Source: Rhinopomastus cyanomelas (taxonomy: Eukaryota; Chordata; Aves; Bucerotiformes; Rhinopomastidae). From it: a stretch of 64,000 bases of DNA. How positions within the stretch are numbered: the first letter of the stretch is position 1; the number at the start of each line of letters is the position of its first letter. The notes under the pieces were generated by a model. It worked only from the letters and a program-made list of their open reading frames with translations. It searched no databases and was not told where the DNA came from. The translations under genes were made by a program, and so were the position numbers. Below are positions 12,516-25,962 of this stretch, one piece after another. Location: the NCBI GenBank assembly GCA_013400115.1, contig VXBP01009366.1:310001-374000 (forward strand), written 5' to 3'.

Positions 12516-14036
12516 ATCATGAGGATTACCCAACCCATTCTGAAGTAAAAGTTTTCAACGAAAGCACTTCACAGTGTGAGAACCACAGAAGCAGGAGTGA
12601 ATAGCCTGGCAAAATGAACATTTTCCTAAGCTCCCAAGCGCAAGGCATGTGGAACTGGCTGGGGCAGTAAAGCAGGACCTGCTGGAGTAACCAAGAGCAG
12701 CAGATTCAAGACTCGTGCAAAGATTCACGGACAAAACAGATCTGCTTTCTCTTTCCCTGGCAGTCTCATTTCCAAGCTCTAGATCCTAACGCTGTGAGAC
12801 TCTGCATTTCATTGCTGCTAAGAAAGAAGGTAGTCTCAACCTCTGGTCATCCCTTTTGACTTCAGTGAACCTATTAGGCAGTTTTAGAGACTGGACCTGG
12901 GGCAACTTCTGTCCCACTCCTGAACACTGCCAAAAATGGCTTTTTTGATCACCCTGAGGACTAAGCTGATACCTTTATCAGGCTGTCTGCACTGTCTCCA
13001 TGAACTCCTTCTCATATGGTCAGAACATCCATGGAGCCCACAATGAGCAGTAGTTGGTCCCTGGGTTTCTCAAAACTCAGTTGTGCCTGTTTTTGTTCTC
13101 CTGACAAAGCTCTGTCATCTGACAGAGGCGCAGATTCCTGTGATACCCTCCTCATCCTCGGTTCCCTCCACCTTCTGCTCTGAAAATGGCCACCGAGCCT
13201 TCTTCCATTTCCTTTCTCCTGATGAGTCATCAGTCCACATCAACTGAATTTCTTTGAGGGAGTTTCATGCGGAGTCACCTTGGAGACTTTCTGGAAATTG
13301 AAGAACTAATTTATGCTGGGCCAAATGCCTGTTGGCAACTTAAATGGATGGTTTCCTCTTCTCAAATCCTTCTCTTTTCATCTCCCACCCTACTGACCCT
13401 TTATAACTTCATCTACTAATCCTGTTTCTTACTTCTTTCTTCACTCATCTGATGGGCTTAAGGGTCTGTGATTCCCCGGATTGCCCCTGAGGGCTTTTCA
13501 AACACTGGTGTTGCATTTTTGAGACAGCAGAACTGGTTTAAACAATGGGCTAAGCAGGATGGATAGTACATCAGTAATCTCAGATTTGGATGCCTTTAGA
13601 AGCTGTGCAAGTATTATCAGCTTCTGACAATTTTTGTTATTCATCTCGCCCATTTGTTCTCAGATTTGTCTGTATTAAAGATGGCTTTGAGGGAAGCACC
13701 CACAACTTGTTCTCAGGGAACAACAAAGAAAAGTATTTTACTTTTATGGTGATGGCCCTGTGTTTGAACAGCCCTTTCCATCTCTGCCACCTCTTGGCCT
13801 GTCAGATTGCCTGCTTCTTGTGTGCTGGAGATAGTTTATATTATTATTAGTGGCTGCTGTTAGGCTGCAAAAGTAATCAGCTGTTAAATTGTGTCTGGCT
13901 CACCTGCTCCATTCCCTGGTTACGTGAGCATGGACAAGGGACTGGCTCTCCTTGCATAGTCTTTACCCCCTTGTGATGAGGGGGATAGCATTATTAATTT
14001 CTGATTTCTGTCTCCAGCAATATGTCACCTCAGTTG
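12516..14036. other. Unique intronic sequence
   Basis: No gene or repeat was recognised. The 13.3-13.9 kb part is AT-richer. Confidence 0.35.
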
Positions 14037-14240
14037 TCACAGAATCACAGAGCATTAGGGACTGGCAGGGACCTTGAAAGATCATCCAGTCCTATCCCCC
14101 TGCCAGAGGAGGATCACCTAGACCAAGCCACACAGCAACACATCCAGGCAGGTTTTAAACATCTCCAGAGAAGGGGACTCCACAACACCCCTGGGCAGCC
14201 CCTCCCAGTGCTCTGTCACCCTCACTGTGAAGCAGTGAGT
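14037..14240 (-). mobile_element. CR1 3'-end fragment (reverse)
   Basis: The reversed terminus 'cagaatcacagagcattagg' is followed by 'aagatcatccagtcctatcc' and the reversed 'ccaggcaggttttaaacatc' and 'gaaggggactccacaacacc' blocks. About 200 bp are retained. Confidence 0.9.
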
Positions 14241-16179
14241 TGTGCTCTCAGAAGAAAAGGTCATTGGCTTTATAACTGCCTTACATGAGTCAGAAAACAA
14301 GCACTGCAATACTTGGCCGTGGAGACATTATGCTGTTCCCCTCCACCCTCCCTTTGGGCAGGTGACCACACCAGCCCTGGGACCCAGATTTGCTTTCCTT
14401 TAACCATTGTCAGAGCCAACATGAAAGCACTTGGAGATCACCTCTGAAAGCCAGCCAGAGGGTTTGTACATCCTCCTGCTTGGCCACAGTTAGGACGGCT
14501 TATTTCCATAACACATCAAGGTTTGGGAATCAGGTAAGACAGTTGTGAGAAAAGACATCCATCACTCTTGATCTCGCAAATTAGACTGTACAGAATGTCT
14601 TTACAAAACTGAAACGCAGAGACATCTGAAGTTTGGCAAAGGAATTCTCCAAAGACAAAGCAAAAATCATCTTTTGGACCAGAGACAGACACTCTGAGTG
14701 CTTGGCCTTGCCCTTGGCCTCCCCGACATTGCAGTTGCCTTGCAAAGTTTCCCATCGTTTTTTCACAGAGGTACTAGGTTCCTTTGTAACACTCCTGGAC
14801 AACAGCGCTTGTGCTTTGGGGTTTTTTTTTTCTCACAAGGCATGAAGCAACCTGAGCAGCTTGTAAAATTGGCCGCAGAGTACATTTGTCACACAATCAT
14901 ATGCCAAATTAGAGAGGTGAAAGCCTGAAAGACCTTCTATTGAATTTCTGGGCTTCTTCCTCTCTCCAGGGGCAATGGAAATGAACTCTGACGAATCACA
15001 GACTTGGCTACGCCAAAGACAATTAGGGTTCAGTGGTTTTTTAGCTTCATTAGCTTTTATCACCAATTAATTAAAGACTTCACCAAATGATCTTCCCGTT
15101 TCTGGACTTATTAAAGAGGGGGGTGTTTGAATCTTACCAACTCTGCTTAAATGCCTGCAATGCACATCCTGTATCTGAGCTAGACTTTGGATTCTCTTTA
15201 TAGTCCTGTGAAGAGAAACAAGTCCTTTTGCTGTGTGATTCATACAGCGTATCCTAGGTTTGCATTTTAGATGGAGATAAATCACACCCTGCCTGCTGAG
15301 GAAGTGTGTGATAGATTTAAACCAGTTTTTGTAATTGTCCCATTCACACAGACCCTTCCCATCAGTTCATTGTTAAAGCAGATGTTTCTCATTTTGCTGG
15401 AGGAGTGGTGGTAGCTCAGCCAGACCTTTCGATCACGGCTTCCTCCCTACATGAGCTATTTTTTGTGACTGACGTAAGCTGGATACAAGAGAATTAGCTG
15501 CTATTGATGAGCTACCTGCAGCGGAGCCACTCCTGCCCAGCCAGGAGAGGAATGCTGAGGAGGTTGAAGGACCCTAGCTGCAAGCCTTAGCTGCTGCTAG
15601 CCCACTCCATTTCCTAATTGCCATCTTTCATTTCACCTTCTTGCATTTTGGTCTGTTGGGAAGATCAGGAAACAGGGTTTGTATTAAAAGAACATGCGAA
15701 CCCGCTCCGGTCTACAGTCCTGGAGATCAGTTTTTAAACCACCCGGAATTTGCCACTGTAAGCGGTTTAGGTCTCTCAGTCACCCTCAAGATGATTTTGC
15801 CTACTCATGGCGCTCAGTCTTCAAGTAAAGCAAGGTACCCGTGCAACAGGCAGGCATGAGATTGCTTACTTGGGCTAGGAGACAGCTATAAGCCCATAAG
15901 GGACTGCTTGATTTGGGGTCTGAGCAAGTCCTGTTTCCGGCACAATAAGTCTGACAGAGTCAGGATTATAAACTTCAAGCCATAACCTTTTTAAGTGGCC
16001 GATCACATCTGGGGACACATGGGAGTGTATTTAGTCTACTGAACCCTGCAAACACATCAAGGCTGTAGAACTAGTGATGCCCCTGCATCGTTAACTGCAC
16101 AAGCTCTTTCTCTAGCTTACCTTTTTGATGTAACCCTACCTGTGCTACCAAGGAATGCAGAGAGCTTTTTCTGCCTTAT
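14241..16179. other. Unique, AT-rich intronic sequence
   Basis: There are no repeats here beyond short homopolymers (T10 at about 14821). The stretch 14830-15420 has long TTAATTAATTAAA-like and TTATTAAAG words and few signs of decay. This is a place to look for conserved noncoding elements, but conservation cannot be judged from one sequence. Confidence 0.35.
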
Positions 16180-16380
16180 TACACAGAACATTAGGGATTG
16201 GAACGACAGAGTGACTCAACTATTGGACAGAATCACAGAACATTAGCTATCGGAAAGGACCTCGAAACATCATCTACCTGCCAGAGCAGGACTACCTAGA
16301 TCAAGTCACACAGGAACATATCCAGGCAGGTTTTAAATGTGTCTAGAGAAGGGGACTCCACAATCTCCCTGGGCAGTTTA
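16180..16380 (-). mobile_element. CR1 3'-end fragment (reverse), partly duplicated terminus
   Basis: A short 'acagaacattagggattgga' block at about 16182 is followed 45 bp later by a second terminus-like block, 'cagaatcacagaacattagc' (16229). The rest of a reversed CR1 3' end continues to 'ccacaatctccctgggcag' at about 16376. The repeated terminus may be a local duplication or two insertions. Confidence 0.82.
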
Positions 16381-19300
16381 ATGAAGACAACGCACCTTCT
16401 ATCTCGCACCACTCTCCTACTATTAAAGAAACACCTCAGCTTTTCTTAATGTGTAGACTTGATGCCTGTTGTGTTTGCTAGTTGAAAGCCTCAGATTTCA
16501 TCATGCTTTGGGAAGAACTTCTGTTAGGAACGGAAGACCTACTCACTGCTGTGTATTTACTTTCAGGTAACGGATAATAAAGACAATGAACCCTGGGATG
16601 TGCTCTCTGGGTGACCAAGGACGTTTTATCCAGCTTGCACCATCTCTACAGCACTCATTTATCTGTACAGCTGTCTGGGCAAGCTGAGGGCTATCAATGA
16701 TTTCACTCTCAGTTGCACCCAATTACAAAGGCACAGATTTCTTGGTTAGCCCAGACTGTGCACTGGGATTACAGGCCCTTCTGAGAAAATCAAAGCAAGG
16801 CTTTAAAGCCCAGCCAGATTTTCATTGTCGGGAGTCTCCAACTCCATCAAAAGGACAGACAGTCTAGACAAAACACCTACAAACTTCACTCCCATCTGAA
16901 AATTTAACTGGGTTTTTTTTTGTGGGGAACCTTTCGCAGTTTCTGCTCAGATGAACACCGTGACTGACATGTTTGCTGCATTGAGTTATTCTACTGCCTA
17001 ATGAATCCTCATGCAGAGAAACTGAAAAAGCATACTCCTCCCTCTAATCTAGGTTGGCGGCCCTCCAGAGTGTCAAATCCAAGCAATACTGGGTTCTGAA
17101 GAAACTCAGACATCCTTTCTTTTGCTAGGTAGTTACACACACAGGAGAACTCCCGGAGAGCCACTGAATATCTCATGGAAATCCTCCATCCAGAAGACAG
17201 TGAGAAACCTGCACCGTGCCGTGGTAGATAGGCATGGTGTCTCCATGGAAGCTCTAAGCTCTGGGGAACCTCTCTCCAAGCTCCAATATTATCTCCAATA
17301 ATGTTACAAATTAAGTGATAATTTATAAGATTAAATAATATAACAACATCTTACAATTTATAACAATTTTTGTATATAACCATTTATAATAATAAAATAC
17401 GTGATAAATTAGATGCTTGTATAGCCATCCTGAAAGTGTCCTACACTCAGCTGTCAAGAGCTCCCTTTGTCTCTGCATCCCATAATGCTTCCTGCTTTGA
17501 GCCCTAATCCAGCCTTTTCCTATCTCACAGACTTTATTTCTTTTTGCAAAAACTACCCTGTTTCCATTTTGTTCTGGTTTCAGTGGCAGCTTCAGTGGAG
17601 AGGATTGAATCCTGGCAGTGCTGATCCACAGGACAGTCTGGGAGTGTCACATGGATTCTTGTAGCTTTATTTTCCCTTTCCAGCCTCTTATAAAAATGAA
17701 CAAACTAGAGACATTTAAAACAGTTGGAGATGAGGAAGATGAACTCCCAGCTGTCTACATGAGCAGTCTGTGCTTAGTAAAGCTGGTGCTCAGCCATGGC
17801 TTTCAGAGGACAGGCCCTGGGCCACCTTTGTGGCGGCCATAAGCTCCTGCACATAGATAGACCTGATGAAACCATGGAGTGATCATCTTCTGCCCTAAGC
17901 ACATACACTGACCAGGGAGCCATGCTCTGCAATCAAAAAGAGCATAACATGAGCAAAAGAGATAAGTCTCACATCTGGAGAATAGCCCTGACCCTCTCAC
18001 AGTCAGCCGAAGAAATAACAGCAATTGTATCCACGATAAATCTGGATGAGATAGAGAATGAAATGGGATCTCAGTGATAAAGCAAATGCACTCAGTCCTG
18101 AGGCTGTCGAGGCGCCATTGTCCTTGCAGTTGACAGGTCTCTAGCCTCTATGCTGGGCTAGCCAACTACCACTACGCTTTCCAGGGCTTGAACCTCCCCT
18201 AGCAGAGATCCAAGCTAGATGGGGAAGTTCCAGCTCCACGTGGGGTTAGTGTAGAATGGCATGAGAGCAGAATTCCTTTTCCAGTGGATGGGTGCTATTT
18301 ATAGGTGACCTTGCTCTGTCCTAGGCATGGGTGCCCACCAGGCAGAGGACAGAAAAAGCTACTCCTCACAGATGGCTCTCTGCTGTGGCCACAGGTTGTT
18401 CTTCTGCCTTTCCTCTAGTAAACCCTGCTCTAGACCTGCACTTCCACCAGCTCGTCTAGGTCTGTCTCTCTGTCTGTAAGTGCTGACACATTAGGAGAGC
18501 GCTTATTCCCGTCTCACCAGATTGATAATGGTGACTCTTTGGGAACTCACTCTCACATCGGTACAAGAGAGACAATTTATTTCTAGTAACTAAAATCACA
18601 GAAGTCATTGTCACTGAGCTTTTTTTTTTTAAACCAGAGCTTTCAACAGCAGAAATCAATTCAGCTGCTCACTCTTGGTGAAAGTTTGAAAGCTCGTGTG
18701 CTGACATCCCTGCTGGTTGCTGTGGTGTGAAATGATCCTCAAGCAGAGTGCTCCTAATTCCCTTTTTCTTGACAGATGTGATCCAATGCAAATCCACCTG
18801 ACTCTGTGCCTGGAAGCTGGTGGATTCTGAGGATTAAAAAGCAAGTAAGTGACAGACCTGGAGAAGGGTTCATGGAATCAGTAAATTGCCAAAGACAACG
18901 CGGATGAGATGAGTTCATCTGCTCAGATCAGCCCCAGAGGAATGCAGATCCTGCACACATCGGTAATAATGAATTGTGCCATTGTGACGCTTTTTTCATT
19001 AATTACACGGAGTTTTTAAAACTCTGGAGGTTTGCCCTGGCAATGGCCAAGCTCTATGGGCAGGCCCAACGTTCCCTGATGTTCTCCCAGATTGGGAGAT
19101 AATACCTCTGGGTGCTGTATGCTGGACCAACACCTGGGTGCTCAGTGCTGGTTTTGCTCAGCTCTTCTCAGTGCTGGTGTCTTGGTCAGCAGCTGCGTCT
19201 CCCGTCCTGCCCCTCGCCTGGTGCCACTAGAGGGAAAGCTGTGTGCGTCAGCAGGGGGAGCAGAGCAGGAGTGGGAGGCAGAACACTGGTGTGAGGTAGT

Positions 19301-20972
19301 TTGTGCCTCATTTTTATCCTGACCTGGAGAAGAGACCGGGACTTTCTTGATTGAGCTGTTGCAGTAAGTTCTCAAATGCACAAGGACACATGTATCTTGC
19401 CTAGATCAATAGAGTCACTCAGTGACTGAGAGACACTGCCATCAAATACAGCCAGCAAGAAGGGACCTGCAGGGTGTCTGAGGTGGAGAGACATGCCAAG
19501 GACTCTCCCCACTGCTGGATCAAGCTGCTCTTGCTGTTCACTCTCTCCTTCCCACAGCTCCAGGTTGGGAGCTACCCAGGTGTTGCTCCACATGAAGCAG
19601 AGAGGAGCTTTACAATCCACCTTTGGTTTCAGCTCCCTGGCAGCAGCAGGATGTGGGAAGCTTTGCATCCTGGGTGTGGATGGTGCTCCCGTGGAATGTC
19701 TGGAGTGCCAGCTCTGCTCTCTCCCTTTTTAGATATGGATTGAGAAGGGATGACCCAACACCTGTGACCGAGTCTCCCGGGAGAAAGTCAGTGAGGTGTG
19801 TGGGCCATGTCTGGAAATCCAATGCCCTGGCAGGTGATTCAGTGGCACTCCCTCTGCTCATGCACCAAAGTACCACCTGTCCTGTCGAGACAAGTTGCAC
19901 CACCATGAGCAACAACTAAAATCCGGCAATATCCCAAGATGACAGTACCTGAGAACACAACGCTGCCAGGATCCCCTGCAGGAAACAGCCCTTTCTCAGC
20001 GAACGTGTGGTGGGCACAGTTAATGCATTTGATGTGCACAATGAAACACCATCCCTGGCATGGAGAGGCTTGTGAAGATGACCATGACAGACCCTAGGTT
20101 GACCCTACACCTTCTCCAGCCCCAAAACTCCAAAGTCCACAGGGCAAACAGAGCTATGCTCACACATGCTGTATGTGAGGTGGGGAAGCCCCTGGTAGTA
20201 CAAGGCCAAGGGAAGGCTACATGCAGGCACACAGAACCTCCATTACTGTAGGTACCATCCAGGTGGCTGAGGGAGAGCAGTCTGCTATTCCCTGGACCTT
20301 TGCTCCACATGACCTTTGACTACACTGTCCACAGTTGCCTCCCTGGGTATAGACTTCAGTGGCCATTGCTCAGCTCTAACTTTCATGGGGGTTTATTTTC
20401 CAGCAGCATTGGATCCGTGTTTGATAAAGATACTAAGCAGCTGGCTTCCCTGGTTCCCCAACCAGGTAGTGAATGACCTCAGCTGCTCTGAAAATTTGCA
20501 GTCTGTATCTGCTTGAGCTTTGATAGACTTACAGTGCTCAACACAGGTATGTCAGTGCCACTCAAGGGCAAAGACTCCTCTCAGGTCTGCTTGATGATGC
20601 ATGGCTTGTGTGTATAGCAATGCATCTGCTTGTGCTGTCTCTCGTGAAGGGCTTAATCTCATAACAAATCAAACTGTAGCCCCACTTCAGGCTTTGGAGA
20701 GCAGTGGTCCCAGCCCTGAGGTTTGTGGTTTATCTGTGCCCTGGGATAAACAAGAAGGAATGCTCAACTTTGAAACGATCAGGATTGTGAGAGACATAAT
20801 AGCAAGAGGGTAGCAAAACTCCTCCAGTGCAGCTGCAGGATTCCCCCATGTGCTAAGAGAAATTGAAGTCCTGCAGCCAGGACAGATCACCCTACTGCCA
20901 AGATAACTCAAAGTGATGGGATAAAAAAAAAGCCCTTCTAGGTTTAATCATGAATCTGGTGGGTCTGAATCG
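16381..20972. other. Unique intronic sequence with one AT-rich tract
   Basis: No exon or transposon was recognised. It contains the AT-rich tract at 17286-17410 and a T10 run near 18622. The frames of 60-100 codons at 19.1-20.3 kb overlap each other on both strands and show no domain. Confidence 0.35.
17286..17410. repeat. AT-rich low-complexity tract
   Basis: About 125 bp is made almost wholly of AAT, ATA and TTATAA words (for example 'aatttataagattaaataat'). It is a non-periodic AT-rich block, not a clean microsatellite. Confidence 0.8.
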
Positions 20973-22135
20973 AAGAATCATAGAATCACCAGAGCTGGAA
21001 GGCACATCAAGAGATCATCAAGTCCAACTACCTCTCCAAAGCAGGGCTGCCTAAGGCACAGTGAGCAAGGCTGCATGCTACTGGGTTTGGCTGTCTCCAG
21101 TGCAGAAGAGTCCACAGCCTCTCAGGGCAGCCTGTGCCAGGGCTATGGGACTCACACTGCAGAGAAGTTTCACCTCGTTCCTAAATGAAACTTCCTGTGT
21201 TCCAGCTTGTGCCCAGTGCTCTTTGTCCTGTCACTGGGCACAACTGGAAACACTCTGGCACCACCGTCTCTACAGCCACCTCTCAGGTATTTACAGGCAG
21301 AAATCAAGTCTTCTCTCATTGTCCAGGCTAAACTTCTCCAGCTGTCTCAACCTTTCCTACTAAGAGAGATGCTCCATGCCTGCAGTCACCTTCAGTGCCC
21401 TCCACTGGACTCTCTCCAGTCTTTCTTGAATGGGGGAGCCCAGAACTGGTCACACCAGTTGTGGACTCACCAGGACAGAGTAGAAGGGGAGGACGACTTG
21501 TCTAGACCTACTGGCCACACACTTCTTAATGCACCCCAAAGTACCATTAGCTTTCTTGACAACAAGGACACCCTGTGGGCTAACGGCCAGCTCGCTGTCC
21601 ACCAGGACTCAAAGATCTTTCTCTTCAGGGCTACTCTCCAACAGGTCACCCTGAACCAGTACTGATGCCTGGGGTTGTTCCTCCCCAGGTGCAGGACCCT
21701 ACATTTGGCCTTGTTGAACCTCCTTAGGTTCACCTTTGCCCAACTCTCCAGCCTGTCCAGGTCATGCTTGATGGCAGCAGAGCCCTCTGGTATGTCAGCC
21801 ACTGCCCCCAGCTTTGTGTTATCAGCAAAGCTGCTGAGAGGACACTCTGCCCCTTGTCCAGGTATTGATGAATATGTAGGAGAACACCAGATTCAGTACT
21901 GAGCCCTGAGGAACACCGCTTCTCACTGGTCTCCAGCTCGACCCTGCACCGCTGAAAACATCTCTCAGCTCTATCACATGGCCAGCCCTCAACCCACCTT
22001 GCTGTCCACTCACCTAACCCTCTTTGCATGATTTTCCTAACGAGGATGTCAAAAGCCTTGCTGAACTCAAGGTAGACAACATCCACTGCTCTCTCTTCAT
22101 CCACCCAGTCAGATACAACATCACAATAAGCTATT
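20973..22135 (-). mobile_element. CR1 LINE fragment with RT remnant (reverse)
   Basis: The reversed terminus 'gaatcatagaatcaccagag' at 20977 leads into about 1.1 kb of reversed CR1. The minus strand encodes pieces of the RT: VDVVYLEFSKAFD near 22070-22105, the WVEGWPCDRAERC region, and a DLDRLESWA stretch near 21750. Frames are broken and the catalytic region is not in one open frame. It is an old subfamily with many substitutions. The left part (21000-21670) is the 3' UTR. Confidence 0.9.
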
Positions 22136-22526
22136 AGTGTGGTGAAGGTTCAAATTGTAGCAGAGAACAGGAGCAGTTAGAACAGCCCAAGGCACCTTTG
22201 AAACCTTCCAATGGCACTAAGTCTGACCTCAAACTTCCCAGACATTCCCTCACGTTTGCCAGGTAGAAGAATGTGTTAAGTAGTCACTAACTATTATCTG
22301 GACATTCAGAAAACTCATGACACTGCCTCAGCCGGCTTGTGCTGTAACCAGTTGCATGGGACGATGAGAAAGACTTTTGGTCTGGAATTACAGGACACAA
22401 ATATTGCCTTCCTGCCTCCAGAAAGTTGTGAGTAATATGGTCAGGGAGAAGGTCACATAACCGATGAACAGCATTACAGACATTACTAGATATAAAGTGA
22501 AGAAAGTGAATTAATTTATCAGAATT
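22136..22526. other. Unique spacer between two CR1 copies
   Basis: Nothing was recognised. Confidence 0.35.
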
Positions 22527-22672
22527 GGACTGACTCCTTCACTGGAGACGTTTAAGAGCCGCCTGGATGTGTTCCTGTGTGACTTGGTCTAGGTGATCCT
22601 GCTGTGGCAGGGGGATTGGACTGGATGATCTTTCAAGGTCCCTTCCAATCCCTAATGATTCTGCGATTCTGG
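22527..22672 (+). mobile_element. CR1 3'-end fragment (forward)
   Basis: The blocks 'ctccttcactggagacgttt', 'gtgatcctgctgtggcaggg' and 'gattggactggatgatcttt' end in ATTCTGCGATTCTG. About 145 bp is retained. Confidence 0.9.
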
Positions 22673-22728
22673 GATTTGTCAGAGTCCTGCTCAGAACAGC
22701 ATGTTGAGCATCTACATCATGATTTAGA

Positions 22729-23600
22729 AGATCATAGAATGGCTAGGGCTGGAAAGGACCTTAAAGATCATCCAGTTCCAACTCCCCTGCAGAGGGAGGG
22801 ACACCTTCACTAGATCAGATTACTCAGGGCCCTGTCCAATGTCTTCAACACTTCCAGGGATGGGGCAGCTACAACTTTCCTGGGCAACTTGTCCCAGCAT
22901 CTCGGCACCCTCATAGGAAAGAATTTGTTCCTCATGTACAACCTTAATCTCCCATCTTCAAGTCTGGAACCCTTTCCCCCTGTCCTCTCACTATGCACCT
23001 GTGTAAAAAGCCCTACCCTAGATTTCTTGTAGCCCCCTTCAGAGATTGGAAAGCTGCTAGAAGGTCACCTAGGAGCCTCCTTCAACTTCTGGTCCACCCC
23101 CACTCCCAAATGGAGAAGGTTATCAAGGCTGTCCTCAATCCTTTCTCCTTTCAATCTGTATTTGTGCATGGGATTGCCTCGACCTGGGTGCAGAACCTTA
23201 CACTGACCCTTGCTGAATTCCATGCAGTTTGGAAAGCCCACTTCTTGAGCCTGGCAAGGTCCCTCTGGATGGCCTCCCTTCCGTCCAGGGTGTTGACTTC
23301 ACCCCTGACTGAGGGGGCATTCAATCCACTGTTCAGATCACCAACAAAGATGTTAAATAGTACTGGTCCAAGTACTGACCCTCAAGAAACACCCCTCTTC
23401 ACCCATCTCCATTTGGACACTGAGCCATTTATCACAACTCTTTGGGTGCAACCATCCAGCCAGTTCCTTATCCAATTGAGTAGTCCATTCATCAAATCCG
23501 TATCATTACAGTTTAGAGATCATAATGTTGTGCAGGACAGTGTCGAATGCTTTGCACAGGTCCATGAGCTTCTAAATCCTTGATTTAGATGGACCAACAA
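22729..23600 (-). mobile_element. CR1 LINE fragment reaching into RT (reverse)
   Basis: The reversed terminus is 'gatcatagaatggctagggc' then 'accttaaagatcatccagtt'. The body covers the 3' UTR and reaches the RT region: on the minus strand at about 23390-23340 the frame reads LFNIFVGDLN, a CR1 RT block. The 196-codon plus-strand frame at 22993-23583 is antisense to this element and is not a gene. Only 56 bp separate it from the forward CR1 to its left, so the two 3' ends face each other. Confidence 0.9.
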
Positions 23601-25384
23601 TGGAATAAAATAAAGGATGATTTTAATCTGTCTGTGGCCATAAACTCATGTAGTGATAAAAGCAGGTGGATGCTGGAGTTTTGCAAATTGTTGGAAGTGT
23701 GAACTGGTTCTGGCTGGGCTAATTTTCTTCAAAGCAGCCCAGAGGGTGTTTGCCAATGATGCAGCCCAATCAAAGGAACACAGACATGAGCAGAAAGCAA
23801 ATACACACAGAGCAGTGACAGAGCTGGTGCCTGGTCCCTGTATGCTATTTATTGAGGTTTTTGGTCGATTTGGAGGTTTCTTTAAACAGGGAACCTCAGG
23901 GGAGGTAAGAGACAGCTGGTGGGAGTTGGAATCTCTCATGGAAAGATCTGAGAAAGAATGCGGTGGGGTTCCAGCTGCAGGATCTTTAAATGCAGTGAAA
24001 CCAGAAGTCACATTCTGACTGCGTGGAGCAGCAACAGAGCCGGTGCCACTTTAGCAGCTTTTAGCCACCAGGGGCCAAAGAAAAAAATTAAATGGAGAGG
24101 CATTAAATGGCAGAGGAAGACCAGGCTACAGTCACCACTGCACATGGGTGTGGGAACCCAAATAGAGGTCCCCCAGCAAGATGAGGCTGTGCAAGTGACA
24201 GGCTGCAGGGAATGCAACAGTCTCTCACTTTTCCCAGGCTTTGTACAGTGTGAGCATGTAGATTGTCGGCTTCACTGAGCAGCACAGCTGCAAGATGAGG
24301 TTGAAAAGCTAGACGTAGACTGCTGAAGCCAGGCTCTGCCATATGGACAACAGCCAAATAAGGGCCAGAATCAAGGGGCCTTTGTATCCTGCACTTCTGA
24401 GATGGAGGTCAATGGCCTGTCCACAGAGAGAGATAGAGAGAGATGATAGAGAGAGACAGAGATAGAATCCCACAGAGAGAGGACATACACTCTCTCCAGC
24501 CCCCTGCAAGCGAGTTCACTTTTATAGTGTTCCACTGCATCAATGACATCTGTTCTTGGAGCAGACACCTGTTGTTATCCAACTTAGTGGCTTTTGCCCA
24601 AGGTCAGCCAAGTCCTGGGTGAAAAGCCCAGAGGAAGGTTTCTCTCCACATGTCTCACAAGAACTTGGGTATCTGCAGTTTTTCATCAGAAAAAAAGGAA
24701 ACATCTGTGTGTCAGCCTCAGTTCTCAGTACTTCATGGGGTGCTGTGTTGTGGAGCTCCGACTATGCTGGTAATACAACAGCGTTCTGGCTGTTGCTTAA
24801 AAGTCTTCACACAGGATCTTCTTTCTGCTCTGACCCCCTACCAGGAACAGGCTGGAGCCAAGCAAGAAGCTGGGAGAGAAAACAGCTGGGACAGCTGATC
24901 TGGACCGATCCAAAGGATATCCTCTACCACATGACATCATGTTCAGCGCTAAAATCTCCAGGAAGAGGAGGAGGAAGAGGGGGGACATTTGTTGGTTATG
25001 GCAGGTGTTTCCTCAAGTAACTGTTACATATGATGGAGTCTGGCTTCCTGAAGTGCCTCAGCACTTGCCTGCTGATGAGCAGTAGTGAGTGATTTCCTTG
25101 TTCTGTGTTGCTTGTGTGCTCAGCTTTGCTTTACCTATGAAACTGTCTTGACCCAGGGGTTTCTTTCACCTTTGCCCTTCCAATTCTCCCTCCCACCCAC
25201 TGCAGGGACCGAGCAAGTGACTGGGTGGGTACTGAGCTGCTGGTCTGGAGCAACTCCTGTAAGCTGCCGTGTAGAGAAGGTCTCTGGAGCAATGCACACC
25301 CAGTTCTTGTATCTGTCCAGCCACTGTGAGAGTTGTGTTACGCTGTCTTGATTGCCACTTCTGAGGAGTCCCAGACAGCACATG
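23601..25384. other. Mixed unique sequence with a possible LTR fragment and GA-rich repeat
   Basis: Around 23700-23750 the text 'gaactggttctggctgggct' then 'aattttcttcaaagcagccc' resembles the start of avian ERVL-like LTRs, but no second LTR or internal gene is visible, so this is only suggestive. The rest is unremarkable apart from the GA tract listed separately. Confidence 0.3.
24426..24481 (+). repeat. (GA/GATA)n simple repeat
   Basis: Runs of GAGA with ATAGAGAGA interruptions cover about 55 bp. It is an impure microsatellite. Confidence 0.85.
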
Positions 25385-25852
25385 AGAGTCCAGTGCAGAG
25401 CCACAAAGATGATGAAAGGGTGTAGGACACCTGCCTTATGAGGAAAGGCTGAGAGATGCGGGTCTCTTTAGCTTGGAGAAAAGGAGACTGAGGGGTGACC
25501 CCATGAATGTTGATCAAAATGGAAAGGGTGGGTGTCAGGAGGATGGAGCTAGGCTCTCCTCAGTGGCATTCAATGATAGGACAAGGGGCAATGGGTGTGA
25601 GCTGGAACATAGAAGGTTCCACAACAATATGAGAAGGAACTTCTTTCCAGTGAGGGTGACAGAGCCCTGGAATGGGCTGCCCAGGGGGGTTGTGGAGTCT
25701 CCTTCTCTGGAGATGTTTAAAACCCACTTGACCATGTTTCTGTGCAACTTGATCTAGGGGCAACTTGATCTGCTGTGTCAGGGGGATTGGACTGGATAAT
25801 CTTTTGCCGTCTCTTCCAGTCCCTAATGCTCTGTGATTCTGTGATTCTATGA
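25385..25852 (+). mobile_element. CR1 3'-region fragment (forward)
   Basis: It runs from 'cagagccacaaagatgatga' through 'cttggagaaaaggagactga' to 'gattggactggataatcttt' and the octamer tail TCTGTGATTCTGTGATTCTATGAT at 25829-25852. The 94-codon frame inside is CR1-derived. Confidence 0.92.
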
Positions 25853-25962
25853 TCTCTTCTGTTTCAGGAAGAGTAGCAGGTTGATACTTGAGGAGTCACT
25901 TAACAAATCTGGTCAGCCTTCCTTCTGGAACCACCTTATCAGAGTGCTCTTAAGCCCTAGTC

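Noticed and set aside
22993..23583. 196-codon plus-strand open frame
   Set aside because: It lies antisense to a reversed CR1 element whose minus strand encodes RT blocks, so it is a shadow frame.
24426..24481. GA-rich repeated units considered as a structured array
   Set aside because: They are microsatellite repeats without spacers of unique sequence. CRISPR arrays are not expected in a vertebrate genome.
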